64,000 bases of DNA from Actinostola sp. cb2023 (taxonomy: Eukaryota > Cnidaria > Anthozoa > Actiniaria > Actinostolidae), in contig JAUJYZ010001545.1 in the NCBI GenBank assembly GCA_033675265.1, forward strand, positions 269,501-333,500. The letters are read 5' to 3'. Made by a program: the position numbers and the translations under genes. The notes below the pieces were generated by a model. That model was not told the origin of the DNA. It searched no databases and saw only the letters and a list, made by a program, of their open reading frames with translations. The first letter of the stretch is position 1. The number at the start of each line of letters is the position of its first letter. Shown here one piece after another: positions 23,440 through 34,700 of the stretch.

Positions 23440-23967
23440 TTTATTATACGACGCACGGTTTTCGAGTGCAAATACAAGCCTTTTCGAGTGCAAATATACG
23501 GCGTTATTCAATGGATGATATTACACGGTTCGCAAACCGGTTTGCCGAACCAGTTTTATTTTCATTGGAAAAAGAAAAAACACTAAAAAACGATAGAAAA
23601 GTACTTCTAAAGGAAATAGGGAAACACACAACAACTTTTTATTGAAATCTTTGTAGAAATAAGACAAAAACAACAATCTTTTTGGTGAAAAAAAAAAAGC
23701 CGAGAAAAGCCAGCGAAAAATCTCTTGGGCATGAGCGCGCGCTCGATGGCGCATCGATTGCGTGATAGCGCGCGCATTCACAAACAAAACACAAAATCAA
23801 CTTTTGTACGCTAACAAATAAGCGTTTTTTGGTTAATTTTGTTGTCGTATAGTAAACAATTTAGTAGTTAGAGTTGTGTAGTACGGCTGGAAATTTTTAC
23901 TCGTCTGCTTGTATTTTGTCTCGCCCGTAGAGACTCGTAAAAATATCCAGCCGTATTACACAACTCT
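23440..23967 (+). repeat. Dispersed 'TACGGCT' repeat, copy 2
   Basis: Related to 10430-10880 (opposite strand) and 36750-37098. It ends in a foldback, GAGTTGTGTAGTACGGCTGG (23871) and CCAGCCGTATTACACAACTC (ending 23966), around 'cgcccgtagagactcg'. Confidence 0.75.
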
Positions 23968-23982
23968 AACTGTAATAACCTA

Positions 23983-24269
23983 TGGGAGGTTTTATGGAAT
24001 CTTTTTCTGACGTCAAAATCTGTCGCGAGTGGCCGTCAAACCGTCATTTTACTTGCTCAAACTTCAATTTTAGATCGGTGAAGTCTAAATATCTGTCAAA
24101 TATACCAAATATAAGTTACTTATAAACAAACAAACAAATGTCATCTATTTTAAATTAAAGATATACTTTTGTCATCTAGTTGCTTGAAGAAAAACTAACA
24201 GACTTTGAAAGTTAGGTTCGAACATTTTGTAGATTTTGACGGCCACTACGTCACACGTAAAACCTCCCA
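23983..24269. mobile_element. TGGGAGGTTTTA MITE, copy 2
   Basis: 287 bp flanked by TA at 23981-23982 and 24270-24271. It differs from copy 1 mainly by a 30-bp block near 24147, bounded by a repeated TGTCATCTA. It abuts the preceding repeat. Confidence 0.9.
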
Positions 24270-24325
24270 TATATAAACACCTGGAGGCCTGTTAGTGCAG
24301 GGTAACAAACAACACTGCAGTCCAC

Positions 24326-24926
24326 CAGGAGCCCATTACTAGGAGCCTTCCTCTCCTATAATAGGTTTGTACGACATCATTTGCACAAATTGAGCTAAAA
24401 ATAGAACACTCATTATAAATTCCGCGCGATTAACCAATCATGTCTCGTCATACACAATAGGTTTTTGACGTCAGATTCAACACTGCTTTGCTTTCAATGT
24501 CGGCCGAAAGCGTACCGTGTAGTTCCAGTGATTCTAGTGAAGAATCAGAATCTAGTGAAATTTCAGATCAGTTTCGTCGTCTGACTTCAGTACTTCATCA
24601 AGCGAGAAAGAACAATGATTGAAAACATTAAAAACAAAACAAAAAACTAACTCAAGGTGTTATTATTTATATCAAAACTTCAAGTGCGAGAACTTCTAAA
24701 AACAAAGCTAGCAGTTCAAAACCAACCCGGCCAAAAAAAAAATGGACTTCCATGGAATAAGAATATCAATATTTTGGATCAAGTCCTCGCGTCTTCCGTT
24801 TGGTCGCCATTTTATTTTTCAATTTGAAATTCTTCGGAAATTTGCATATCTAAAAATAGCCCAATTTGTGCAAATGATGTCGTATGAACCTATTACTAGA
24901 GGGAGGCTCCTAGTAATGGGCTCCTG
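24326..24926. mobile_element. CAGGAGCCCAT element, copy 1, with 7-bp target duplication
   Basis: 601 bp. TIRs are CAGGAGCCCATTACTAGGAG and CTCCTAGTAATGGGCTCCTG, continuing through a shared subterminal segment ('gacatcatttgcacaaatt') to about 75 bp. AGTCCAC is duplicated at 24319-24325 and 24927-24933. It carries an ORF for an acidic peptide at 24497-24622. Confidence 0.9.
24497..24622 (+). CDS. Acidic Ser/Glu-rich ORF inside the CAGGAGCCCAT element
   Basis: 41 codons from ATG: MSAESVP followed by a Ser/Glu/Asp-rich run to SEISDQF, then RRLTSVLHQARKNND and a stop. After the stop, a second open stretch in another frame contains SSSKPTRPK, echoing SNSKPTKPK in the sibling element at 25880-26125. 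The pair looks like decayed copies of the N terminus of one protein, with an acidic start followed by a basic KPTxPK segment, as in some transposase or SANT-like accessory proteins. That assignment is weak. Here the frame is broken. Confidence 0.4.
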   Translation: MSAESVPCSSSDSSEESESSEISDQFRRLTSVLHQARKNND

Positions 24927-25213
24927 AGTCCACTTAATACTGTAGTTCTTGTTGGTATTGGGACAATACTCTGTTCAGTGAAACAATACCGATACGGCGG
25001 CCATCTTGAATTATGGGATGCCCAGGGTGCAAGCTAGTTACTGCTATTGTTTTATATTAATGAGGTCCTTTTGAGGCATCCCATTTAGCCTCCACCAAGC
25101 TAGTAACCATTTGGCCATGAAAAACTACGAAAACCTAATTGTCCTAATTTAAAGCAATGAATTTGTACAAAATTATACAACAATACACAACGCATGTAGA
25201 TAGTAAGTCATTC

Positions 25214-25220
<7 letters not shown>

Positions 25221-25244
<24 letters not shown>

Positions 25245-25356
25245 GGAAGTTTGGGAGAAGTCGAGTGCTATTGTGTAAAACCGAGCCGTAGGCGAGCCTT
25301 ACACAGAGCTCGAGACTTCTCCCAAACTTCCCCGAGTGTTTATATCAGGCTATGTA
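25221..25356. mobile_element. 136-bp hairpin MITE
   Basis: TACATAGCCTGATATAAACA on the left and TGTTTATATCAGGCTATGTA on the right, with arms of about 45 bp including 'gaagtttgggagaag'. The core is 'ccgagccgtaggcgagcc', a small palindrome also present in the foldback at 36991-37098. Confidence 0.9.
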
Positions 25357-25692
25357 AATGTTATGAAGGACGTTTTAGAGATTTTGATGCTTAAGCAGCT
25401 GTTAGTACAAACCTGATATTTAAATGCTAGCACTACGTTTATGTACACAGTTTGACATCTTAATTCTTACATGTCAACTTGGACAAACACTAGTTTACGT
25501 TATTGGCTAAGAACTTCCTCATCTGAACTTACTTATTGGACATGCGCACTACCAAGAGACCATAAGGGACAGAGAGGGAGTCTCGCGCTATTCTTGGGAT
25601 ATCTTAATTTCAATAAATCTATTTTTAGAATGCGGACGTCTGAGGAAATTAACTTCCGGTTCAAAGTAGATGGCGGCTAAGATCTATCTTAC
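25357..25692. other. Spacer between elements
   Basis: No gene. It includes 'ccaagagaccataagggaca' at 25551-25575, matched in inverted orientation near 27876-27900. Confidence 0.5.
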
Positions 25693-26226
25693 CAGGAGCC
25701 CATAAGTAGGAGCCTCCATCTACCGTACTGGGTTTGTGAGACGACCTGTGACCGGATCAGGCTATTTTTAGAACACCTATTCCCGCGAACTAATCATCAA
25801 TCAATAGGAATCCCCCATGGGAATTACACAGAGCCAATCAGCATCAATGAGGTAGATGATTTGTGTTTATTTGTGATATATGAACAAAGTGGCGGACGAA
25901 GAAATTGGCGAAATTGAAGAAACTGAAAGTGAAGAGAGCGAAAATGATAGTGATAGTTACAGTGACTCTTTTGCAGAGTTTAGTACTTCATCGGAAAGTG
26001 ACCAAGAGTCTTCAAGTTCGTGTTCTGTTTCTCAAGGAACTAAAAAAACATCAAATAGTAAACCTACCAAGCCAAAAGCTAGAAACTTCCGTAACAAAGC
26101 CGAAATCAAAAATCCCTGGTGTTAAAATTTCGCGGCAAAACTGGTGTTCTAAAAATAGCCTGATCCGGTCACAGGTCGTCTCACGAATACATCCCAGATG
26201 GAGGCTCCTACTTATATGGGCTCCTG
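25693..26226. mobile_element. CAGGAGCCCAT element, copy 2, with 7-bp target duplication
   Basis: 534 bp. TIRs are CAGGAGCCCATAAGTAGGAG and CTCCTACTTATATGGGCTCC. The subterminal inverted part is 'gacgacctgtgaccggatca', a different sequence from copy 1. ATCTTAC is duplicated at 25686-25692 and 26227-26233. It carries the ORF at 25880-26125. Confidence 0.9.
25880..26125 (+). CDS. Acidic Ser/Glu-rich ORF inside the second CAGGAGCCCAT element
   Basis: 81 codons, ATG at 25880. Residues 1-55 are Glu/Ser/Asp-rich (EIEETESEESENDSDSYSDS). They are followed by a basic stretch SNSKPTKPKARNFRNKAEIK, then NPWC and a stop. The layout matches the broken ORF of copy 1, also sitting centrally between the TIRs. 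The 'K.KARNF' segment faintly recalls the start of SANT/Myb-like domains. It may be the retained 5' end of an autonomous element's gene. It is not a host gene as far as I can see. Confidence 0.45.
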   Translation: MNKVADEEIGEIEETESEESENDSDSYSDSFAEFSTSSESDQESSSSCSVSQGTKKTSNSKPTKPKARNFRNKAEIKNPWC

Positions 26227-26233
26227 ATCTTAC

Positions 26234-26978
26234 TCTATCCCGGCGAAATAAAACCATATTTTTGTTTTGTTTTTTTAATTTGATTACTTTTTATAAATGG
26301 CTCGGATAATTTATAGATTATTAGACTTTTGAGACGGCAGTAATGAGTCAGATGATAACAAAGAAAATGTAAATGTCCCGCGGAAAGTGAAACTAGTGAA
26401 TGCTTTTTGTCAACAACTGCTTCTTTCATCTGGACCAAAATGTCTAATTCTTCTTCCATTTGAGACCTGCTTTCTGATCAGTGTTATTTTTCGTTTCCCT
26501 TTCTTTGCTGAGAGAGTGTCTCTCCCAAGTTTAATTTGGCAAAGTGCTGCACCAGGCAGAAATTCGGTATAAACTAACATAAGCTTATTCGTTTCAGCAT
26601 CAACTGATTTGAGAAATAATATTACTTGATTCTGACTGAGCAAAGTCATAAACAAGGGAATACAATATACCGGTGATGCGGCCTCTATTTTAAATGGTAC
26701 TCAATGGTAACAAAGTAATTTTGAACGGTTTTGCGCTCAACTTTTTATTTTCACTGAAGCGGCCATAATTTAAGCCAACTTGTGGACTCAGTGAATCCAG
26801 TAAACGTTGAATCAAAACTTGAATCAGTAAACCGTAGTTTTTGCAAATATTTCAAGTCATTCAGATGCCATTATACACACAAAAAATATTCACAATCCAT
26901 TTTTAAGTCATTTTAGGTAAAGAAAATACACAAGCACACAACAAACACGCTTACTAATGCTTGTCTTATCGCTCGTTA
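26234..26978. other. No recognisable feature
   Basis: Unique sequence between two mobile elements. Confidence 0.5.
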
Positions 26979-27535
26979 TTAAGGCATGGTTCTAGGATGT
27001 ATGCTGCAAATTAAGAGGGGGTGGTCTATTTCCTTTTCTTTGCGAGATTCTTTCTTGAAACTTTAAGTGATACAACAATGTGACAATCTCAACAAATAAA
27101 CATATCAGTTTCCATGGAAACATGCAATGTGACCTTTGAACTCTAATTATATTTTATAAAATAAAAGTCTCGTGCATACAGGTAAATAAATTTTGCATGA
27201 CAAGGATTTTATTGGAAATTAAATAGACTTACTACCTAGTTTATTGGTCTAATTGGATAAGTTGGAAAAAGTAATGGGAAGGGTGATAAACGTGAAAATG
27301 AAATTTGATACTCTCGATTTATGACTCAGCAATTATATATTTCCAAAATATCCAATTAGCCTGATGAACAGCATGGTAAACTGTATTATTTTCACTATCT
27401 TCTACTCTGATATACTAACGTTGTGTGCTTCTACCAAAGCCTTGAATCTTATTTTCTTAAACCCGGGTTAAAAGGTCAAATGTATTGTTGCCATGGTAAC
27501 TAACTTCGCGTGATCGCCTTAGAACCATGCCTTAA
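26979..27535. mobile_element. TTAA-flanked 557-bp element
   Basis: TTAAGGCATGGTTCTAGG on the left and CTTAGAACCATGCCTTAA on the right give 17-bp TIRs with one mismatch and TTAA at each tip. There is no ORF. Confidence 0.78.
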
Positions 27536-27933
27536 TGTTACTGAGTCGTCAGCATGTTTCACGGCAAAATTGTTTTTGAAGCCTTGACTCTGCCTTGTGA
27601 AAACTCTTCAAACTCCACAACGATAATTACAAGATACCACTAAACCACATCCAAGAATAAATTGAAGTCACTTTTTGACGAAATAGTTTGACGAAACTGA
27701 GGCGAAAATACGTCTTTGAAAGTCTTCGGCTAAGCCATTAGCCGGCAGCTTTGCATCCACCGCTACAACAATCAACAGCCTTTTTGGAAAACCAGCAATT
27801 TTCACAACTTTATCCTTAGATTTTCCATCGGATTTAGTCTTTAATGCACTTTCAAATCCCAGACCCTATACTGGAAGACTCCCTCTCTGTCCCTCATGGT
27901 CTCTTGGCACTACTAAATATGATAAATAGATGA
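27536..27933. other. No recognisable feature
   Basis: Unique sequence except the inverted partner of the 25556 motif. Confidence 0.45.
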
Positions 27934-28475
27934 ATGTTAATTTAGGCACTTTCTACCAGTTAAATCTCAGTTATAAACATATTCTATCTTATTATTATTT
28001 TATAGTTAAAATGATGCTTCTAATATTAATCTTGTCGTTAGGAATGCGTCGATGGATTATATTAATATTCATCAGCAAGTAGATAATGTCAGTTTTTCCT
28101 AAGATCAACAATCATTGTAATTCTTACATCATCTAGTTAGAACCAGCTTGACGATGTAACTACGTCACAACTATGAAATGCTAATTAGTTAAGTATAAAT
28201 ACAACTACCTTAGTACACTAACAGACACACCTGCTGGAGACACTAGAGAGCACCCTAGGAGAGAGCTAGTTTGGGTAGACCTCGAGTGCAGAAAACGGTC
28301 CGAGTAAGGAAAGCCTTCTAAAGCCGTCGGATGTCTCATGGAAAACTCATTCTTGTTCCACTGGTTCTGTAAGTTCTACCAGTGAGGTGCCGTGTGTCGA
28401 CAATAAAGCCGTTGATATTGAGATCAACAAGTCTGCGTAAAGTCTCTACCAAAACAGAGTAAATCCCTCCTAACA
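27934..28475 (+). mobile_element. Possible LTR fragment
   Basis: TATAAAT at 28194-28200 and AATAAA at 28402-28407 are spaced like an LTR promoter and polyadenylation site. 'gtgccgtgtgtc' before the AATAAA is shared with the solo LTR at 19757-20170. It would start TGTTAA and end CTAACA. No second LTR or target duplication is visible. Confidence 0.3.
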
Positions 28476-28684
28476 TAAACACGGGAAAACGTTTTCTATT
28501 TGTTAATTATAAAATAACTACAAGGTTTTCTTTCGTAAAACTCCTTTATTTACGCGAGATTTTAGTAAATTTCAAAATTTCAATTCTCCTGAAAAGCGTC
28601 AGAAATCGCCCATCACCCAATCAAATCTCACGAAAGAAATCAAAATGGCAAAGCGACTCGACAACTTTTATCTGCATGTGCCGT

Positions 28685-29837
28685 CACAGACAGCCCAAGC
28701 ACTAGACTTCTGGAGGCCTTTTATGAAGAAAATTTTTATTTCAATAAATTCTATTAAAACTTATCTGAGTTGTTTATTGTGTCTTATTTTATCATCCTGT
28801 ACAGTTTCAGCTCGATCCGAGGCCTATTTACGAAGATTTTCAATATCTGCTCCTCTCCACATGAATATGTGGAAGGCTGGAGACTCGGACTCGACTCAAC
28901 CGCTATATTCGCCAGAAAAAAAACAAAATATGCCCATTTCAACGCTTGTCTCGCTACAATACCTACAGATATGCTTAGACCGATAATCCCTCCATCAGGC
29001 AGTGATTTCAAATTGTCATCAAACCAAATATTCCTCGAGAAATCCGTGGTTTTAAACGAATGTTTTGAAATCTTTTGAGGCTTGTGATCGCTGGGGTTCA
29101 AGTGGGAGTGAATTGCACGTCGCTGATTGGACAGAATTATCACCTGACTAGTGCGAAAAGCACGCTCCCCTCTGGGCTACAGGAATAATTTTAAAACAAA
29201 CATTAGACTTACCAGGGTATAGCGGGGAACCTTTATTGTACATCAATTGTCCTAAACAAGCCAATCACGACAGCAAGCGATGACTAGGGGAAAACCTCGT
29301 ACGCCGGTTGTTGTTTTGGTTAGTTCGAGCAAATTTCAAGCAATCATGCCTAAAATACCTACAGAATTGTTTTAAAATTATTCCTGTGCCCCAGAGGGGA
29401 GCGTGCTTTTCGCACTAGTCAGGTGATAATTCTGTCCAATCAGCTACGTGCAATTCACTCCCACTTGAACCCCTTGAGGAATATTAGGTTTGATGAGGTT
29501 TGATGACAATTTGAAATCACTGCCTGATGGAGGGATTATCGGTCTAAGCATATCTGTAGGTATTGTAGCGAGACAAGCGTTGAAATGGGCATATTTTGTT
29601 TTTTTTCTGGCGAATATAGCGGTTGAGTCGAGTCCGAGTCTCCAGCCTTCCACATATTCATGTGGAGAGGAGCAGATATTGAAAATCTTCGTAAATAGGC
29701 CTCGGATCGAGCTGAAACTGTACAAGATGATAAAGTAAGACACAATAAACAACTCAGATAAATTTTAATAGAATTTATTGAAATAAAAAATTTCTTCATA
29801 AAAGGCCTCCAGAAGTCTATTGTTTGGGCTGCCTGTG
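28685..29837. mobile_element. 1.15-kb foldback with arms of about 500 bp
   Basis: The left arm (28685 to about 29205) and the right arm (about 29362-29837) are almost identical inverted copies around a loop of about 155 bp. The outer tips are CACAGACAGCCCAA and TTGGGCTGCCTGTG. The right arm lacks about 55 bp present on the left ('gagaaatccgtgg' to 'gtgatcgctgg'). Mirrored open frames in both arms (28645-28986 and 29536-29799) result from the duplication and are not called as genes. Confidence 0.93.
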
Positions 29838-30525
29838 GTGCCGTTTACTGTTTTGACACGAAAAACGATTTGAAGAATGCTATTTTCTGTCAGAAAATTG
29901 CAGAAGAATGCTTGTTACACTTTGTTTTTGTATCCTGTGAACACGAAACACGAAGAAAAGTGAGAAAAGCTGAGCCGAATCACGATCAATGACGAAGAGT
30001 CGTCAAACCTTCTGAAATATTTGACTTGCATCTTGATGAATGGAGCACGAAGTCAGGTAGCCCAAATATCTACAGTTTTTGTGGTATTTTTGAATCTTTT
30101 CGTCGCTTTTCTCGACAAGAATGTATAAACGATGGACGTTTCTGAGACATTTGAAGATGTTTTTTCTCTTTGACATATTTTACTAGAGATATGAATGTTC
30201 TGGCGAACCCGCTGTGTAGCTCGCTCTGTTTTCACTCTTTTGTAAGTATAAATATAAAATAATGTTTTAGCCAGAACAATAGAATCCAAAATCGCCGCCG
30301 TATCGGTAAAAAGGTATATTAAAGACGGTATATTTTAGTTAGTTTTAAATGTCCGCATATTTCATGGGAAATCGATATGTTGTTGGTATATAAGTACATT
30401 AATGATAAGTTATAAAATAAGTATGATTTGTTGATAGCATTTAGACGCACTGGTTATCCTCAGCAGTGGTCACAAAGGTGAGAGACCCCAGTGAATCATG
30501 GTAGTACGGAGATTCGGGGCCCAAT
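29838..30525. other. No recognisable feature
   Basis: Unique sequence between two elements of the CCACAGG family. Confidence 0.5.
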
Positions 30526-30813
30526 CCACAGGCAGCCCAACCATTCCTTTTGAGGCTAAATAATTGAATAAAATGATATTTGCGTCTTTTTTGATGGGTT
30601 TCCTGTGGTAGAGCGCTTTCTCTCTGCGTGCGCGCGGGAGCGTGTTACGGGTCGCACACAGGAAGCCCAACATAGGACGTTACTCAGCACAGGTAGCCCG
30701 ACATAATACGTATTGCGCGTGCGCTCTACCACAGGAAATCCATCTAAAAAAAAGACGCAAATATCATTTTATTGAATTATTTAGTAGCCTCAAAAGGAAT
30801 GGTTGGGCTGCCG
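30526..30813. mobile_element. CCACAGGCAGCCC foldback element
   Basis: The left end CCACAGGCAGCCCAACCATT and the right end AATGGTTGGGCTGCCG are inverted. Further inverted blocks include 'aataaaatgatatttgcgtctttttt' and 'cctgtggtagagcgc'. The core carries 'cacaggaagcccaacat' repeats. It is closely related to 61529-61847. Confidence 0.85.
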
Positions 30814-31268
30814 TTAATTGAAAACGTTTTTTCTGTAACGAGTTCCTCCCGTCTACACTCACTTCAGTCGGGTGCAGTGCACTAATAATTTTAATGGTAT
30901 AAAATACTTACAGGGTTATAATAACTGTATCTATTATCGCAGTGTGTATAGAGTATCACGTCGCATTGCTGCAGTACCATACTGCAGACAGATATCATGA
31001 CAAGCAAGAAAATAGAAATGAAAAACACCTAAAGAAATGGAAAGACAAGGACTGTCATGGCCTCCTACACAGACGTTCTTAGTGTCATCACGCAACGCTT
31101 TTACATTCACAATAGCGCTGCGTGATGGGTTCATCATTCAACCATGGAAACATAGAATAGAACATGCTTTCTCTCATTTTTCTCACTTTCTCTAGTCCAG
31201 AGCTGGAACCACTTTTCAATTTGATAGCATACAAATGTACGTCAAACAACTACATATAAATATGTTAT
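30814..31268. other. No recognisable feature
   Basis: Unique sequence. Confidence 0.5.
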
Positions 31269-31413
31269 TAGAGTGATTCTCTTCAGACCGTGAAACAGTT
31301 TCTAGTAGTTAGTGTATAACAGTCAAATAGACACAAAAGAAAACAACGGAATTAGGGTCTTCTAATGTCTATTAGTTTAGTAACTATTTCATGGTCTGAG
31401 GGAAATCACTCTA
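31269..31413. mobile_element. TAGAGTGATT hairpin MITE
   Basis: TTAGAGTGATT on the left and AATCACTCTA on the right, with inner inverted blocks TCAGACC.TGAAA and TTTCATGGTCTGA. It is 145 bp with TA at the tips. Confidence 0.82.
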
Positions 31414-31745
31414 CAATAATACTATCAAAGAAACATTTATATACATGTAGACAGATGTTCAAGGATAATGACTGAAGTGGGTCCTACCCTTTCTTATTTC
31501 GGCTTCAATCAATTCAAACTAAAGCATTAGAAAAATAAGGATGTTCCTAGTCAGCATAGTTTCTTTTCATCCTTGTTCCACTCCCTTTTAATGAGATTTT
31601 TCTTTCATCTTTTCTCTCAATGGGATATTTCCCGTTTCTCCTGTCCCTTTCTACCATCCTTGTCCATTTCTTCCATCCCTTCCCATTTCTACAATCCTTG
31701 TTCATTCATGTAGTCTTGTGAGGAATTTATGTACAATCTTTCTGC

Positions 31746-34700
31746 TTATTTTTTGTACACAACTTTGTCTTGTTTAGAAAAGTTTGTCATGGGTTTGTCT
31801 CCAATTCCACAAGTACCAACACCAACCTGCAAAACAAATACAATGTTTGAAACAACATCAATACATTCACTGCTGAAAGTAATACAGCTATTTCGAAAAA
31901 GGCTGGTGAAGGTTTTGTTGCATGTTGCATACTAAGCCCGAAATGCACTATGGGCGATGTGAATGGAATCAGCGAAAGGTCACAACAATGTGGACTCTGG
32001 GAATTTTCCCAAACTTTGTCTTCGCAATTTAGAGCCGGCATATTTTCTTTTGTATGTGCATGCTGACATTATTTACATATGATCCACAATACATTTCGGG
32101 CTTGGTATGCAAGATGCAAGATGCAACAAAACCTTCACCAACCTTTTTTGAAATAGCTGTATACATGTATAGAAAACTAAACTCTCACTGCCTGTATTTA
32201 CTGTGATAACTACTCCATTCATTTAAAGAGTAAGGGTAGCTGTATGGAAGTTACAATGTACTTCATTCTATACTTTGGTACTGTATTAGGTTTTTATTTC
32301 CTATTTGAGGCATTTGATTATGTTTCATTTTCAAGGTATGTTTGTATATTTGAAAAAGGGACTTCAGATTTACTAGATGCAGACTCTACACTTTATTACT
32401 GGTTTGCAATCAACCCTTGGAGATTCAAAGTAGAAAGATGTTAACAGTGGCGGTGTGTAGATGGTACAAACAAGATAAGCTAATCAGAGAAATGTTCTGT
32501 CATTGGGAACCAACATGACGTCACATACAGACCATACACAGTGTTGTACTTACTCGACCAGTTAAAGTTTCAGGAGAAGCAAATATACTCTTCTTGGTAA
32601 CTCCTTTTAGGTTCTTGCCTTGTTTAGTTGAGACACTGCTGCTTGCACCACCCTGTCAAACAGTGTACCATGTCAGAAACAGAGTTGTTTTCATATGAGT
32701 GGGAAGTTATTACGGTATGGTTAATGCTGTGCGGTAACCGTGCTTTGTGGTGACTGTGCCATGTCCTTGAGCATTCTGATTGGTTGACCAATCATTTTGC
32801 GTGTTGTGATTGGTTGAATAGATGTCTTTGATTTCGTACCGTGACCGTAACTCTGTGCCGTAGGTTTCCCACTCATATGAAAATGACTCTAATTGCAGTG
32901 ACAGCAACTACAGTTTGTACATAAAAGTTAAACCTTTGCCCGTCTCTGGATCAGATTGTACCCATTTAAAGTGCCTATGAAACGAAAATGTCGATCCTTG
33001 TTTTATTGTACATTATTGTTGTTTGGTCTTTCTCTTAACATTTGCTGTATTTAAACATCGACTTTGAGCGTGCGATCATTTTCTTTTTGCGGTTCGAAAA
33101 TTATCATTTTCAACCAAAATGTGCGACAAGAGACTGGGCCCTTGACAATCATCACATTTCTATAGTTTGACCGAGCGGGAATTGTCGCACTTTGAAACCC
33201 AAAATGCCCAACTTCGTGCGCGAAATAAAAAATGTTCCTGAAGCTCAATTCACTTTTTATTAATGCCATGTAAACAAGCAAATAGTAAACTTTCATAGTA
33301 GCAAATAAAAACGGGGTCTGTTTTTTCGTTTCATAGGCACTTTAACTCTCTGATTGAGACAACAGGGAGTAAAGAACAACGAGATCTGCTGACATTCTGG
33401 TCAGAACCCTGTTAGAATAGGTACTGTTGTGCAGTATGAAGCAGGGTCCAAAAAGATGTTGCAATTACTACACACAGTAAATTGAGAGTACTGTAGCAGA
33501 AATACCTTTGAATTATTGAAGAAGTCTAACCATCTGTTTTTCTCTTGTTCTCTTTGTTCTCCTAATTCCTGAAATATGATGATCAAGAGTTTGTATCAAA
33601 GACATTAGAGCTACATGTACATGTACATATTATACTATTCATTACATGTATCTGCAAGTACTGTAGATAAACAGGGAAGTTACATGTACATGTAGCTATA
33701 CATATTTGTATTTCCATACCTTCATCCTTTGTTGCTTTTTGGCCATTTTTTTTCTTTTTTGTTCTCGTATTTGGTCTTTTTCTTTCCTGTGACAACAATA
33801 AATATCATATCACTTCATTTGTTCCTAAGTACATTTACATGTAGCTTTATTTGTTGTTTTGTATTACAATGTACCTTGATATCTTCTTATTTGATCCTGA
33901 CGATGATGCAGCCTCTGTACTATCGCCGGTAAATGATCTTTTTTGGCCTGTAGCTGCAACACCTTGTGATGATGAACTTCTTAGTGAACTTGTCTGCGCA
34001 CAGAAGAAACTGCATCGATTACTTATATATATCATTGATATTTCATCATGAGGAAAACACAATAGAAATCATAGCCGTGGCAGAGATTGTAAATCGGATA
34101 CAAAATCGTCTTCATTTACATAGATTTTAAATTTGATATTCTCGGCCAAACTTATTGATATTTAATAAACTATATTTCTTGTTCAATCATATACCTTTAC
34201 AATCTCTGTGTTTCCATAGTCAAAAGTTACTGTACATGTTGTTAAATCATCTGAGATCAAATCAATGGACGCTTGATAATAACTGCAAGATAAATACAGT
34301 AAATACTGTTACATACATGTACATGTACACATGGACGGAGCCCATCCGTCTGGAGTCTGTCCGTGTGGAGGCCCCACTTGGACTCACATTTAGTTAGTCA
34401 TATGAGATGATCATTTTGCATTGCTTTACACAGCGATTATGGGGGGTTACATACTTTCCATCACGGCTCCATACTGCCTCACATTCGTCACCAACTTTCC
34501 ATGTACTTTCGGCATCTTTAGCTGGTCCTTTCTGATAAAAAACAGTTTTTCACAGTCATAGAGTCATTTTGTATAAGTGGAAAGTAGTTGCCATGGAGTA
34601 AACGTGCCATGTCCAAGTATTCTGATTGGTTGAGCAGTGATTTTGCGCGCTGTGATTGGTTGAATAGAATGTGTTCGATTCCGTACCGTGACAGTAACTT

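Noticed and set aside
28645..29799. Mirrored ORFs of the large palindrome
   Set aside because: The same frame appears in both arms because the DNA is palindromic. The peptides show no domain, and the frames sit inside a mobile element.
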